The notes under the pieces are model-generated. The model did no database searches. It was not told where the DNA came from and was given only the letters and a program-made list of their open reading frames with translations. DNA of 9,582 bases from an uncultured Oscillospiraceae bacterium. Lineage in GTDB: Bacteria > Bacillota > Clostridia > Oscillospirales > Ruminococcaceae. Location: the NCBI GenBank assembly GCA_934454435.1, contig CAKSGA010000091.1, positions 1-9,582 of the forward strand. Reading direction: 5' to 3'. Shown here piece after piece: positions 1 through 7,018 of this stretch. The stretch's first letter is position 1. Every line of letters starts with the position of its first letter. The position numbers and the translations under genes were made by a program.

Positions 1-771
1 TATGCAGATACCGATGTCAACGCCCTCTATCTGCCTTGGAATAGCGGAAAGTGCGCCAACGTCCTCGCTGTCTATGCCCTCGATCGAGTCGATGAGCGCC
101 TGTGTGACGTCTATTACGGCTATCCTGCCGCCGGCGTAGTAGCGTATCTTGCTGAGCGCCAGCTGCTCGAGCTTCAGCCTGCCCTGGCTCTTCATATCGA
201 ACATCGCATAGTTTATCGGCACGATATCAGCGCCGAGCTTCATCAGCTCCGCCGCATAAACGTGGGTCTGGGGCGAGGTGTTGCTGTACTTGAAGCACCC
301 GCTGTCCGTTGCTATACCCGTATACATGCAGTCCGCCATGCATTCCGTTATCCTGACGTCCGTCATGGAGCTGAGCAGCTCGAACATGAGCTCCGCTGCC
401 GCAGCGTATTCCGGCGCAAGAAGCAGCCTTTCGGCGTACTCCGTGTTGCTGACGTGGTGGTCTATGCACAGCGCAGCCTTCCCGCCGAGCTCCTTCATGC
501 CGTAGAGCAGCTTCGTATCCGCCACGTCAACGGTGATGATGGTCTGCGGCTCGAATTCCTGCTCCTTTATCTCCCGGAACATATAACTGAACTTCTTCGG
601 GATAGGGTCCGGGCACACAGCCCTGGCATTCTTGCCGAGCTGCTGGAGCGCTCCGCACAGGGCGAAGCCGCAGCCCAGCGTATCGCCGTCCGGGCTCCCG
701 TGCATGAGAATAAGGAAGTTGTCGTTTTCTCTAAGGAACTTTGCCGTTTCGTTAAGGTCAATTCTCCTCAT
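1..771 (-). CDS. nrnA: DHH-family phosphoesterase, NrnA-like (3' end cut by window)
   Basis: The frame is open from an ATG at 771 to the window edge, giving 257 residues; the C-terminal DHHA1 part is cut. NrnA-type enzymes degrade nanoRNAs of 2-5 nt and often dephosphorylate pAp. The DHH metal-binding motifs are visible: H24-x2-P27-D28-G-D30 (motif I), D82 in TVDVAD (motif II), D104-H105-H106 followed by VSN (motif III), and D156 in GIATDSGCF (motif IV). Motif I reads HGSPDGD where an Asn is more usual before Pro. An AGGAGGAG ribosome-binding site at 776-783 sits just upstream of the ATG and fixes this start. The gene overlaps the end of rbfA by 14 nt, so translation is probably coupled. It is the last visible gene of the operon. 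The family call is firm; the exact substrate (nanoRNA, pAp or c-di-NMP) is not decided by sequence. Confidence 0.9.
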   Translation of the reverse strand, partial: MRRIDLNETAKFLRENDNFLILMHGSPDGDTLGCGFALCGALQQLGKNARAVCPDPIPKKFSYMFREIKEQEFEPQTIITVDVADTKLLYGMKELGGKAALCIDHHVSNTEYAERLLLAPEYAAAAELMFELLSSMTDVRITECMADCMYTGIATDSGCFKYSNTSPQTHVYAAELMKLGADIVPINYAMFDMKSQGRLKLEQLALSKIRYYAGGRIAVIDVTQALIDSIEGIDSEDVGALSAIPRQIEGVDIGICI

Positions 772-1156
772 CGGGCTCCTCCTGCTCATCGGCAGCCGGT
801 TCCTGCTGAGCCGGCTTAGGCAGCTTTGCAAGTATTTCTTCAATGTGTGCGCTGTATTCCAGCGAATTATCCGGCAGGAATATCAGCTCCGGCATCTTTC
901 TCATGCGAATTCTTGAAGCTATCGCTTTCTTGAAATAGCCGGAAGCGGCAGTCATTCCCTCGACAGCCTTGTTCGTCCTGCCCTCGCCGCCGAGGCACGC
1001 AATGTGCACCTTGCAGTAGGACAGGTCACTTGTGAGCTCCACATGGGTGACCGTCACAAAATTCTTTGAAACTCTCGGGTCCTTCACGCCGCTCACAGCG
1101 GAGGAAAGCTCCCTCTTGATATCCTCGGAAAGTCTTTTAAGATTGAAATTAGCCAT
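758..1156 (-). CDS. rbfA: 30S ribosome-binding factor A
   Basis: A 132-residue protein that binds free 30S subunits and assists late maturation of the 16S rRNA 5' region. The KH-type-II core covers about residues 1-112: KRELSSAVSGVKDPRV near the N-terminus, then VTVTHVELTSDLSYCKVHI (34-52), and the interrupted helix AASGYFKKAIASRIRMRKMPEL (70-91). The tail after residue 112 is Pro/Glu/Asp-rich and probably disordered. I chose the ATG at 1156 (MANFNLKRL) because a GGGAGG ribosome-binding site lies just before it; an in-frame ATG five codons upstream would put that site inside the gene. It lies 53 nt after infB and overlaps nrnA, the usual Bacillota order. Length is normal for the family. Confidence 0.95.
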   Translation of the reverse strand: MANFNLKRLSEDIKRELSSAVSGVKDPRVSKNFVTVTHVELTSDLSYCKVHIACLGGEGRTNKAVEGMTAASGYFKKAIASRIRMRKMPELIFLPDNSLEYSAHIEEILAKLPKPAQQEPAADEQEEPDEEN

Positions 1157-1182
1157 AAAACCTCCCTGCACCGGAACTGGGC

Positions 1183-1200
1183 GCCGGGTGAACGCCCGGC
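1183..1200 (-). other. GC-rich hairpin between infB and rbfA
   Basis: GCCGGG (1183-1188) and CCCGGC (1195-1200) form a perfect 6-bp stem with a 6-nt loop in the 53-nt spacer between infB and rbfA. No run of U follows in the minus-strand transcript, so it is not an intrinsic terminator. It may mark an mRNA processing or stability point, or be neutral. Confidence 0.5.
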
Positions 1201-1209
1201 AGTCCGGAA

Positions 1210-4200
1210 TTAATCTCTGTACTCTTCCATGGTATAAGCCTCGAAGATATCGCCGACCTTTATATCGGTGAACTTCTCAAGACTGATACCGCACTCGTAG
1301 CCCGCAGCGACTTCCTTGACGGAGTCCTTGAAACGCTGCAGACCTGCGATCTTGTCATCGCCGACGATGATACCGTCACGCACGATACGTACCTGACCGT
1401 TTCTTGTGACCTTGCCATCGAGAACATAGGAACCGGCAACGATGCCGACATTTGTGATCTTGTATACCTGACGCACCTCGACTCTGCCCAGGTCTACCTC
1501 CCTGAACTTCGGAGCGAGCATGCCCTTCATAGCTGCCGTGATATCCTCGATAGCGTCATAAATCACACGATAGAGGCGTATCTCGATACCGTCACGCTTT
1601 GCGTTGTCCTGCGCTGACGGGTGGGGTCTTACGTTGAAGCCTACGATGATAGCGCCGGAAGCCGCAGCGAGCATAACGTCGCTCTCGCTTACCGCACCAA
1701 CTGCGCCGTGGATAACACGTACACGCACCTCTTCATTGGAGAGCTTCTCGAGGGACTGCTTTACAGCCTCCACAGAGCCCTGAACGTCCGCCTTGACAAT
1801 GATGGGGAGCTCCTTGACAGTGCCCTCTTCAATGGAAGAGAACAGGTTGTCGAGAGTTACCTGGTGGTAAGCCTTGAACTGCTCCTCCTTAGCCTCCTGG
1901 CGGCGCTTCTCAACGAGCTCACGGGCGAGCTTCTCGTCCTCAACGGCAGCGAATGTGTCGCCTGCAGAGGGAACATCGGCAAGGCCCATGATCTCAACAG
2001 GAACGGACGGGCCCGCTTCCTTGACGGTCCTGCCCTTGTCGTCACGCATCACACGCACTCTGCCGACGGACATACCTGCAATAAGGACATCGCCTGCATG
2101 CAGCGTACCATTCTGTACCAGAACGGTAGCGATAGGACCTCTTCCCTTATCCAGACGTGCCTCGATGACAGCACCGGTAGCAAGTCTGTTGGGGTTAGCC
2201 TTGAGCTCAAGGACGTCAGCGGTCAGGCATACCATCTCGAGCAGGTTGGAGATGCCATCGCCGGTCTTTGCAGAAACGGGAACGCAGATAACATCGCCGC
2301 CCCACTCCTCGCATACGAGGTCATACTTGGTGAGCTCTTCCTTGATCTTGTCGGGGTTAGCGCCCTCCTTATCCATCTTGTTGATGGCAACGATGATGGA
2401 AACGCCGGCTGCCTTTGCGTGGTTGATTGCCTCAACGGTCTGCGGCATGATGCCGTCATCCGCTGCGACTACAAGTATAGCGATATCAGTAACGCTTGCA
2501 CCACGTGCTCTCATGGAGGTGAACGCCTCATGTCCCGGAGTATCCAGGAACGTGATGTCACGGTCGTTTATGTGGACTCTGTAAGCACCGATGTGCTGTG
2601 TGATACCGCCAGCCTCGGTGGTGGTAACGCTGGAATGTCTGATATAGTCGAGCAGGGAGGTCTTGCCGTGGTCAACGTGACCCATTACTACAACGACCGG
2701 ATCACGGGGCTGCAGGCTCTCAGGATCGTCGGGGGTATCCTCGAACAGACGCTCCTCGATGGTCACAACCACTTCCTTCTCTACCTTTGCACCGAGCTCC
2801 TCGGCAACGAGGGAAGCGGTGTCGAAGTCGATGGTTTCGTTCAGGTTAGCCATAACGCCCAGGTTGAACAGCTTCTTGATGACCTCGGTAGCTGTTACCT
2901 TCAGCCTGGAAGCCAGTTCGGAAACCACGATCTCGTCCGGGATCTGGACCCTGAGCTGCTGCTTTCTTGCACGCTCCAGCTCCAGCCGCTTGAGCTTCTG
3001 CGCCTCGGTCTCACGCTTGGAACTGAACGGCTTGCCCTTGTTCTGGGACTTCTGCTGGATCTTCTGCTTACGCTGGAAGCTGTCGTTAGCCATTCTTCCT
3101 GCGGGGGCGATGGTTTCGTAGCGCTCGTTGTACTTGTCGAGCTCAACGTAGCTGCCACGGGTGTCTACCATCTTTGTTACCTGCTCGCCCCTCTGCACTG
3201 CCTCGCCCTTCTGCTTCTGGGTGGGGGGAGTGTTGACCTTGATCTTGGAGGAGTCGATAGCGGGCTTCTTGATGCTCTGCTTGGAGCTGTCAGCCAGCGG
3301 GTTCACGGTCTGCTCCCTGCGGACGTCACGGTTGAACGGACGATCACCGGGTCTGCCGTTATTATCACGGTTAAAGGGACGGTCGCCGGGTCTGTTGTTA
3401 TTGAACTGCGGTCTGTCGCCGTTCCTGTTATTGTTGAACTGCGGACGGTCGCCGGTGTTCGGTCTGCCGTTGTTATCACGGTTGAACGGACGATCGCCGG
3501 GCTTGCCATTATTGTCACGGTTAAAGGGACGGTCGCCGGGTCTGCTGTTATTGAACTGCGGTCTGTCGCCGTTCCGGTTATTGTTGAACTGCGGACGCTC
3601 ACCGTTGTTCGGTCTGCCGTTGTTGTCACGGTTGAACGGACGGTCGCCGTTCTGTCTGGGAGCCGGTCTGTCATTCCTCTGTTCGGGCTTTGCTTCTGCC
3701 TTGACTTCGGGTTTGGGCTCTGCCTTTACCTCGGGCTTCGGCTCTGCCTTTACCTCGGGCTTCGGCTCTGCCTTTACTTCGGGCTTCGGTTCTGCCTTTA
3801 CCTCAGGCTTCGGCTCTGCCTTTACTTCGGGCTTCGGCTCTGCCTTTACCTCGGGCTTCGGTTCTGCCTTTACCTCGGGCTTAGGTTCTGCCTTTACCTC
3901 GGGCTTTGCAGCCTCGGCAGCGGGAGCCTCTTCCTTCTTTGCAGCAGCTTTCTTCTTAGCAGCAGGCTTCTTCTCCTCGACCTTGGGCTTCTCTGTTTTC
4001 TGACCTTTGGTAGCCTCGAAATACTCATCGAAGCTCTTTACCTCATGCTTCTTGGAGTAATTCTCCAGCACGTAGCTGATCTCCTGGTCGGTCAGACTTG
4101 TCTGCGCTTTCTTTGCGCCCTCAAAAGCGCCGTCCAGCAGCTGAATTATCTCACTGCGGTCAACGCCCATGTCAGCCGCAATATCCTGTACACGATACTT

Positions 4201-4212
4201 TTTGTTTGGCAA
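1210..4212 (-). CDS. infB: translation initiation factor IF-2
   Basis: A 1000-residue GTPase that brings fMet-tRNA to the 30S subunit and promotes 50S joining. It is long for the family (B. subtilis about 716, E. coli 890), and the excess is a disordered linker. Order: IF2_N-type helical domain (about 3-52); Lys/Ala-rich stretch (66-103); nine PEVKAEPK octapeptides (104-175); Asn/Gly/Arg/Asp-rich repeats of the type [13 protein letters not shown] (about 189-297); basic linker; second IF2_N domain (about 420-474). The G domain has G1 GHVDHGKT (511-518), G2 with GGITQH (535-540), G3 DTPGH (557-561), G4 NKMD (611-614) and G5 SAK (647-649). Domains II, III and IV follow to the end (MEEYRD). The start is TTG at 4212, preceded by GGAGG with a 9-nt spacer; an in-frame stop lies upstream and there is no ATG alternative ahead of the IF2_N domain. 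It sits 52 nt after the L7Ae-type gene. Confidence 0.97.
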   Translation of the reverse strand: MPNKKYRVQDIAADMGVDRSEIIQLLDGAFEGAKKAQTSLTDQEISYVLENYSKKHEVKSFDEYFEATKGQKTEKPKVEEKKPAAKKKAAAKKEEAPAAEAAKPEVKAEPKPEVKAEPKPEVKAEPKPEVKAEPKPEVKAEPKPEVKAEPKPEVKAEPKPEVKAEPKPEVKAEAKPEQRNDRPAPRQNGDRPFNRDNNGRPNNGERPQFNNNRNGDRPQFNNSRPGDRPFNRDNNGKPGDRPFNRDNNGRPNTGDRPQFNNNRNGDRPQFNNNRPGDRPFNRDNNGRPGDRPFNRDVRREQTVNPLADSSKQSIKKPAIDSSKIKVNTPPTQKQKGEAVQRGEQVTKMVDTRGSYVELDKYNERYETIAPAGRMANDSFQRKQKIQQKSQNKGKPFSSKRETEAQKLKRLELERARKQQLRVQIPDEIVVSELASRLKVTATEVIKKLFNLGVMANLNETIDFDTASLVAEELGAKVEKEVVVTIEERLFEDTPDDPESLQPRDPVVVVMGHVDHGKTSLLDYIRHSSVTTTEAGGITQHIGAYRVHINDRDITFLDTPGHEAFTSMRARGASVTDIAILVVAADDGIMPQTVEAINHAKAAGVSIIVAINKMDKEGANPDKIKEELTKYDLVCEEWGGDVICVPVSAKTGDGISNLLEMVCLTADVLELKANPNRLATGAVIEARLDKGRGPIATVLVQNGTLHAGDVLIAGMSVGRVRVMRDDKGRTVKEAGPSVPVEIMGLADVPSAGDTFAAVEDEKLARELVEKRRQEAKEEQFKAYHQVTLDNLFSSIEEGTVKELPIIVKADVQGSVEAVKQSLEKLSNEEVRVRVIHGAVGAVSESDVMLAAASGAIIVGFNVRPHPSAQDNAKRDGIEIRLYRVIYDAIEDITAAMKGMLAPKFREVDLGRVEVRQVYKITNVGIVAGSYVLDGKVTRNGQVRIVRDGIIVGDDKIAGLQRFKDSVKEVAAGYECGISLEKFTDIKVGDIFEAYTMEEYRD
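3322..3609 (-). repeat. 150-bp tandem duplication inside infB
   Basis: IF2 residues 202-251 (3460-3609) are repeated as residues 252-297 (about 3322-3459) with few changes. Each copy holds GDRPQFNNN and [11 protein letters not shown] subunits, so the block is a repeat of repeats. The reading frame is kept throughout. The encoded stretch lacks hydrophobic residues apart from Phe and is expected to be disordered, RNA-binding-like linker. Confidence 0.85.
3688..3903 (-). repeat. 24-bp minisatellite, nine copies, inside infB
   Basis: Nine head-to-tail 24-bp units encode PEVKAEPK (the ninth reads PEVKAEAK), IF2 residues 104-175. Units differ by only a few mostly silent changes, which suggests recent expansion or homogenisation by slippage or recombination. 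Copy number would be expected to vary between strains. Confidence 0.92.
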
Positions 4213-4264
4213 TGTAACTTTCCTCCATACTACTTATGATCCCTGGAACTCCGTCTGAACACGG

Positions 4265-4579
4265 TCACTTCCGGGAGTCCGATATATGTTTTGTGATAGA
4301 GCCGTATAATCCTGCGTCAAGTATCAGGAAGATACCCGAGCGCTTTCCGACAGCGTCCTTTGCTTCGTCCATGGTGAAATCCCCGTGGACGACCGGAGTG
4401 CCGCACTTCTCTGCATGAAAGCAGATCTCTTTTTCTGTCTTGGGCGACACGTCCGCCGCCAGAATGATACCCGCTGCCTTTGACTTAGGCGCAGTCATCT
4501 CCTGCACTGCCGCATCAAAGCCCAGCACGAGCTTTCCGGCACGGCGGCAAAGGCAGATCGTCGAAAGTTCCTTATTTAT
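4265..4579 (-). CDS. L7Ae/L30e-family ribosomal-type protein (YlxQ-like), non-canonical start
   Basis: A small RNA-binding protein of the L7Ae/L30e/Gadd45 fold, in the position of ylxQ between rnpM and infB; family members bind K-turn RNA. The visible core is RRAGKLVLGFDAAVQEM, then AAGIILAADVSPKTEKEI, CGTPVV and VGKRSGIFLI. The frame is open back to a TGA shortly beyond 4579. The conserved N-terminal helix (ICLCRRAGKLVLGFD) begins upstream of the first canonical start, a GTG at 4528. No ATG, GTG or TTG exists between the stop and that GTG. An ATA at 4579 gives (M)NKELSTICLCRRAGKL, a typical family N-terminus (104 residues), and has AAGGAG at 4590-4595 ten nt away. I therefore annotate from 4579; the conservative alternative is 4265-4528 (87 residues). 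With the ATA start it overlaps rnpM by 8 nt, implying coupling. Family call good; start uncertain. Confidence 0.75.
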   Translation of the reverse strand: MNKELSTICLCRRAGKLVLGFDAAVQEMTAPKSKAAGIILAADVSPKTEKEICFHAEKCGTPVVHGDFTMDEAKDAVGKRSGIFLILDAGLYGSITKHISDSRK

Positions 4580-4841
4580 CCGAACTCAGCTCCTTTTCAA
4601 GAATTTCATATATTTCATCGGGTATGGCGCATTTCAGACCACGTTCGAGCTTTCTGCCCTTCTTAGCTAGCTCCAGGCATTCCCTGCTCCGGCAGATATA
4701 TGCGCCACGTCCGGCTTTTTTCCCTGTGGGGTCCACTGACAGCTCGCCTTCCTTGCTGCGGACTATCCTCACAGCGCCCTTTTTGCCGATCATCTCGCCG
4801 CAGCCTATGCATTTGCGCAGCGGAATGTGCTTTTCCTGCAT
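4572..4841 (-). CDS. rnpM: RNase P modulator RnpM (YlxR, DUF448)
   Basis: An 89-residue YlxR-family protein. In B. subtilis it was reported as a nucleic-acid-binding regulator and later as a modulator of RNase P, hence RnpM. Hallmarks present are IPLRKCIGCG near the N-terminus (C11 and C14), the strand KKGAVRIVR (20-28), DPTGKKAGRGAYIC (37-50, with C50) and C55. The four cysteines C11, C14, C50 and C55 could form a metal site, as in some but not all members; that is inference. The ATG at 4841 follows AAGGAG with six nt between and lies 10 nt after the nusA stop. The last codons overlap the proposed start of the L7Ae-type gene. Full length for the family. Confidence 0.93.
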   Translation of the reverse strand: MQEKHIPLRKCIGCGEMIGKKGAVRIVRSKEGELSVDPTGKKAGRGAYICRSRECLELAKKGRKLERGLKCAIPDEIYEILEKELSSDK

Positions 4842-4851
4842 ATGACGCTCC

Positions 4852-6081
4852 TTATTCTTCCCCGGTGCTTACTTCTTCGGCAGCGGGAGCTTCAGCAGCC
4901 TCAGCCGGAGCTTCTGCGGCGTCCTCGGGAGCTTCCTCGGGCTCGGGGGGATACTCGATGACCTCGAGGTCCTCGGGAGTTACCTTGCTCTCAGCCTTGA
5001 TGTCTATCTTGAAGCCGGTGAGCTTGGCTGCGAGCAGCGCATTCTGACCCTTGTTGCCGATGGCGAGGGAAAGCTGGTTATCCGGAACGATAGCCTTGCA
5101 CGCTCTCACATGCGGGTCGTTGATGACTACACGGAGCACCTCTGCGGGCTTGAGCGCCTGCTTGATGAACTCCTCGGGATCATCGCTGTAGAGAACGACA
5201 TCCACCTTCTCGCCCTTGAGCTCCTTGGTAACGGCGTTGATACGGGACTTCTGCGTACCGATGCATGCGCCGACAGCGTCAACATTGGGGTCGTTGCTGA
5301 TAACGGCGATCTTGGAGCGGGAGCCGGGAGCACGGCTGGTAGACTTTATCTCCACAGTGCCGTCATAGATCTCGGGGCATTCCAGCTCGAACAGGCGCTT
5401 GATAAGTCCCTTGTCGGTACGTGTGATGCGCAGGGACTGGCGCTTAGCGCCCTCCTTATATTCTTTGGAAACGCCGGTGATATATACCTTGATAACATCG
5501 CCGACATGGAGCACCTCGCCGGGTATCTGGTCCTGGCGCATGAGGAGCACCTCGTTGTGGTTCACCTCGATGGTAGCATGACCGGTCTTAGGCTCGATCT
5601 TGGTGACGATGGCGGAAACTGCCTCGTTCTCATATCCGCCCCACATCTCGCTGAGCTGCTGGCGCTCAACGTCACGGAAGCCCTGCTTGATGAGGTCCTT
5701 GGCGTTCTTTGCGGCGATGCGCTTGAACTCGTGGGTATCCACGGGAACCCTTATGTGGTCGCCGACCTGTGCGTTGGGGTCGATCTTGCGTGCGTCCTCA
5801 AGGACGATCTCGATCTCCGGTTCATACAGGGTATCCACTACCTCGATGACCTCTTTAAGTACGCTTACATTGAAGATCTGGCGGTCGAAGTCTATATTTA
5901 CGAATACGACCTCGCTGTCCTTGTCCTCGAGGTGCATATTGGTCTTGAGGCTCTTTTCGATAGCGCTCTTGATCTTCGCCACGAAAACGTCCTTGTCGAT
6001 ACCTTTCTCCTGCGCATATTCAGTCAGCGCAGTGAAGAAATCCATCATGTCGTCCTTGGGCTGTACCTTTTTCTTAGCCAT
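4852..6081 (-). CDS. nusA: transcription termination/antitermination factor NusA
   Basis: A 409-residue RNA polymerase-binding factor that controls pausing, intrinsic termination and rRNA antitermination. Order: N-terminal RNAP-binding domain (about 10-135), S1 domain (about 150-222, including TGHATIEVN and QIPGEVLHVGDVIKVYI), KH1 with RAPGSRSKIAV (250-260) and DAVGACIGTQKSRI (268-281), and KH2 with VPDNQLSLAIGNKGQNALLA (332-351). It ends in an acidic Ala/Glu/Pro tail (about 376-409) and lacks the two AR repeats of the E. coli protein. B. subtilis NusA is about 371 residues, so the tail accounts for the extra length. The ATG at 6081 is preceded by GGAGG about 11 nt away. It is second in the operon, 40 nt after rimP. 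Confidence 0.97.
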   Translation of the reverse strand: MAKKKVQPKDDMMDFFTALTEYAQEKGIDKDVFVAKIKSAIEKSLKTNMHLEDKDSEVVFVNIDFDRQIFNVSVLKEVIEVVDTLYEPEIEIVLEDARKIDPNAQVGDHIRVPVDTHEFKRIAAKNAKDLIKQGFRDVERQQLSEMWGGYENEAVSAIVTKIEPKTGHATIEVNHNEVLLMRQDQIPGEVLHVGDVIKVYITGVSKEYKEGAKRQSLRITRTDKGLIKRLFELECPEIYDGTVEIKSTSRAPGSRSKIAVISNDPNVDAVGACIGTQKSRINAVTKELKGEKVDVVLYSDDPEEFIKQALKPAEVLRVVINDPHVRACKAIVPDNQLSLAIGNKGQNALLAAKLTGFKIDIKAESKVTPEDLEVIEYPPEPEEAPEDAAEAPAEAAEAPAAEEVSTGEE

Positions 6082-6121
6082 TTTCCGTTATTCCTCCGTA
6101 AAAAAAGTTGTGACAGACCGC

Positions 6122-6628
6122 TCATTCTCCGCCCTGGAGCAGATCGGTATCGTCAAAGTCATCGTAATTTATTGCAGAAACGTCAGCGACTGGCATAACC
6201 ATCTCGCCGAAATCTCCTGTCAGCGTGATATTCTCGCCGTCAAAGCCCGCCAGCACGCAGCTGAATGCCTTTGAGGGGGCTCCCTCGCACAGCTTGTAGG
6301 TCTTGACGATGATCTTCTTGCCTATCGAGGGCTCAAGCTGGGCGACACGGCGCACCGAGCGCTCCAGACCCGCCGAACCTATTTCAAGGTAGTCGATCTT
6401 GTCGATAAAATCCTGCTTGTCGATCTCGGCGTTTATCAGTCCGTCTATCGACTCACAGTCGTCAATTGAAACTCCGCCGGGACGGTCGATGAATATCCTG
6501 AGATACCACTTTGCGCCCTCCTTGGCGAACCAAACGTCCCACAGCTTAAAGCCGTGGCTCTCTACTATTGGTCTTACAGCAGCGTCCGCCGCCGCTTCTA
6601 TCGAGCTAAGACCCTTTGCCAGTGCCAT
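6122..6628 (-). CDS. rimP: ribosome maturation factor RimP
   Basis: A 168-residue cytoplasmic protein needed for early 30S assembly. The N-terminal alpha/beta domain covers about 7-86 and contains ESHGFKLWDVWFAKEGAKWYLRIFIDRPGGVSIDDCE (about 23-59). The family signature is YLEIGSAGLERSVRR (80-94), where most homologues have S-P-G-L-[DE]-R. A C-terminal SH3-like domain follows (about 97-155), then a short acidic tail. The ATG at 6628 has AAAGGAGC just upstream. This is the first gene of the nusA-infB operon; the promoter at 6741-6769 and a leader with two hairpins serve it. Length is normal for Bacillota. Confidence 0.95.
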   Translation of the reverse strand: MALAKGLSSIEAAADAAVRPIVESHGFKLWDVWFAKEGAKWYLRIFIDRPGGVSIDDCESIDGLINAEIDKQDFIDKIDYLEIGSAGLERSVRRVAQLEPSIGKKIIVKTYKLCEGAPSKAFSCVLAGFDGENITLTGDFGEMVMPVADVSAINYDDFDDTDLLQGGE

Positions 6629-6657
6629 TCAGACAGCTCCTTTCAGAATATGCAGCC

Positions 6658-6681
6658 GGGCACGGCAAAAGCTCCGCACCC
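6658..6681 (-). other. leader hairpin 2, just upstream of rimP
   Basis: In the minus-strand transcript GGGTGCGG (6674-6681) pairs with CCGTGCCC (6658-6665), eight pairs including two G-U, around an 8-nt loop. It lies about 20 nt before the rimP ribosome-binding site, between it and hairpin 1. It could influence access of ribosomes or be the landing site of a regulator; no ligand can be inferred. Confidence 0.55.
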
Positions 6682-6694
6682 CGATTAAAACTTA

Positions 6695-6719
6695 AAGACT
6701 GGAGCGAAACCCCAGTCTT
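6695..6719 (-). other. leader hairpin 1 of the rimP-nusA operon, terminator-like
   Basis: AAGACTGG pairs perfectly with CCAGTCTT around a 9-nt loop. In the transcript it is followed by an interrupted U-rich run (TTTAAGTTTTAAT), which resembles a weak attenuator. A second AGACTG lies immediately upstream (about 6721-6726) and could replace the left arm, giving an alternative pairing. NusA is encoded downstream, so autoregulation by termination is an attractive but unproven idea. Confidence 0.6.
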
Positions 6720-6740
6720 CAGTCTAATCTATCTTGTTGT

Positions 6741-6769
6741 ATTATACCACGTTCTTTTCAGAAAATCAA
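6741..6769 (-). promoter_or_regulatory. sigma-A-type promoter for the rimP-nusA-infB operon
   Basis: On the minus strand the -35 is TTGATT (6764-6769) and the -10 is TATAAT (6741-6746), with exactly 17 bp between. TGG just before the -10 supplies an extended -10 TG. A start near 6733-6735 gives a leader of about 105 nt before rimP. Confidence 0.87.
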
Positions 6770-6789
6770 TAGGTTTTTTGAAAAATCTT

Positions 6790-6815
6790 TGTAAATACGC
6801 GAACGCGCATTTACA
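6790..6815. promoter_or_regulatory. 26-bp palindrome in the divergent promoter region
   Basis: TGTAAAT (6790-6796) mirrors ATTTACA (6809-6815) and CGCG (6798-6801) mirrors CGCG (6804-6807), with one mismatched pair and an AA centre. Arms are close to full-length with almost no loop, so a dimeric-protein operator is more likely than an RNA hairpin. It lies upstream of both divergent promoters. Confidence 0.5.
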
Positions 6816-6825
6816 TAATATGTAA
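6811..6825. promoter_or_regulatory. 15-bp perfect dyad overlapping the first palindrome
   Basis: TTACATA, a central A, then TATGTAA: a perfect dyad that shares TTACA with the right arm of the 26-bp palindrome. TTTACA-type half-sites thus occur three times within 36 bp (TGTAAAT, ATTTACA, TATGTAA), which suggests clustered operator half-sites. Confidence 0.5.
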
Positions 6826-6851
6826 TTTAATCGGTCACATAGTAATTTTTT

Positions 6852-6880
6852 TTGAAAATCCCCCCTGCGTAAAATAAAAT
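6852..6880 (+). promoter_or_regulatory. promoter for the 88-residue orphan gene
   Basis: TTGAAA (6852-6857) and TAAAAT (6875-6880) are 17 bp apart and face right. A start near 6887 would leave a leader of about 130 nt before the ATG at 7019. It would also exclude an in-frame ATG at 6884 as the start. Confidence 0.7.
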
Positions 6881-7018
6881 TATATGATATACTTACATTC
6901 AGAGGAGGAAAAAAGCATAGAAAGCCTAAAATTATCCAGTATTTTAAGGTTTCTCTATAGCAATAATTTCTGGCTTTCATTACGCAAGGCAATTGTAATT
7001 ACTGAAAGGAAAAGAATT

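Noticed and set aside
3688..3903. CRISPR-like array because of regular repeats
   Set aside because: The units are contiguous with no spacers and keep the infB reading frame.
3161..4003. 280-codon plus-strand frame with many GSAFTSGF repeats, resembling a surface repeat protein
   Set aside because: The repeats are just the reverse reading of the PEVKAEPK minisatellite in infB.
1621..4239. 872-codon open frame on the plus strand opposite infB
   Set aside because: It is the antisense shadow of infB. The predicted protein is low-complexity where infB has repeats, has no recognisable domain and lacks a credible ribosome-binding site. IF2 motifs on the other strand are decisive.
5110..6198. 362-codon plus-strand frame opposite nusA
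   Set aside because: Antisense shadow; NusA has full S1 and KH motifs in the opposing frame and this frame spans into rimP without its own signals.
6729..6992. 87-codon minus-strand frame over the divergent promoter region
   Set aside because: It overlaps the operon promoter and both palindromes, has no ribosome-binding site and arises from AT-rich DNA with few stops.
6884..7018. Upstream ATG (6884) as start of the orphan gene
   Set aside because: It lies four bases after the -10 box, at or before the expected transcription start, and has no ribosome-binding site; the ATG at 7019 has one.
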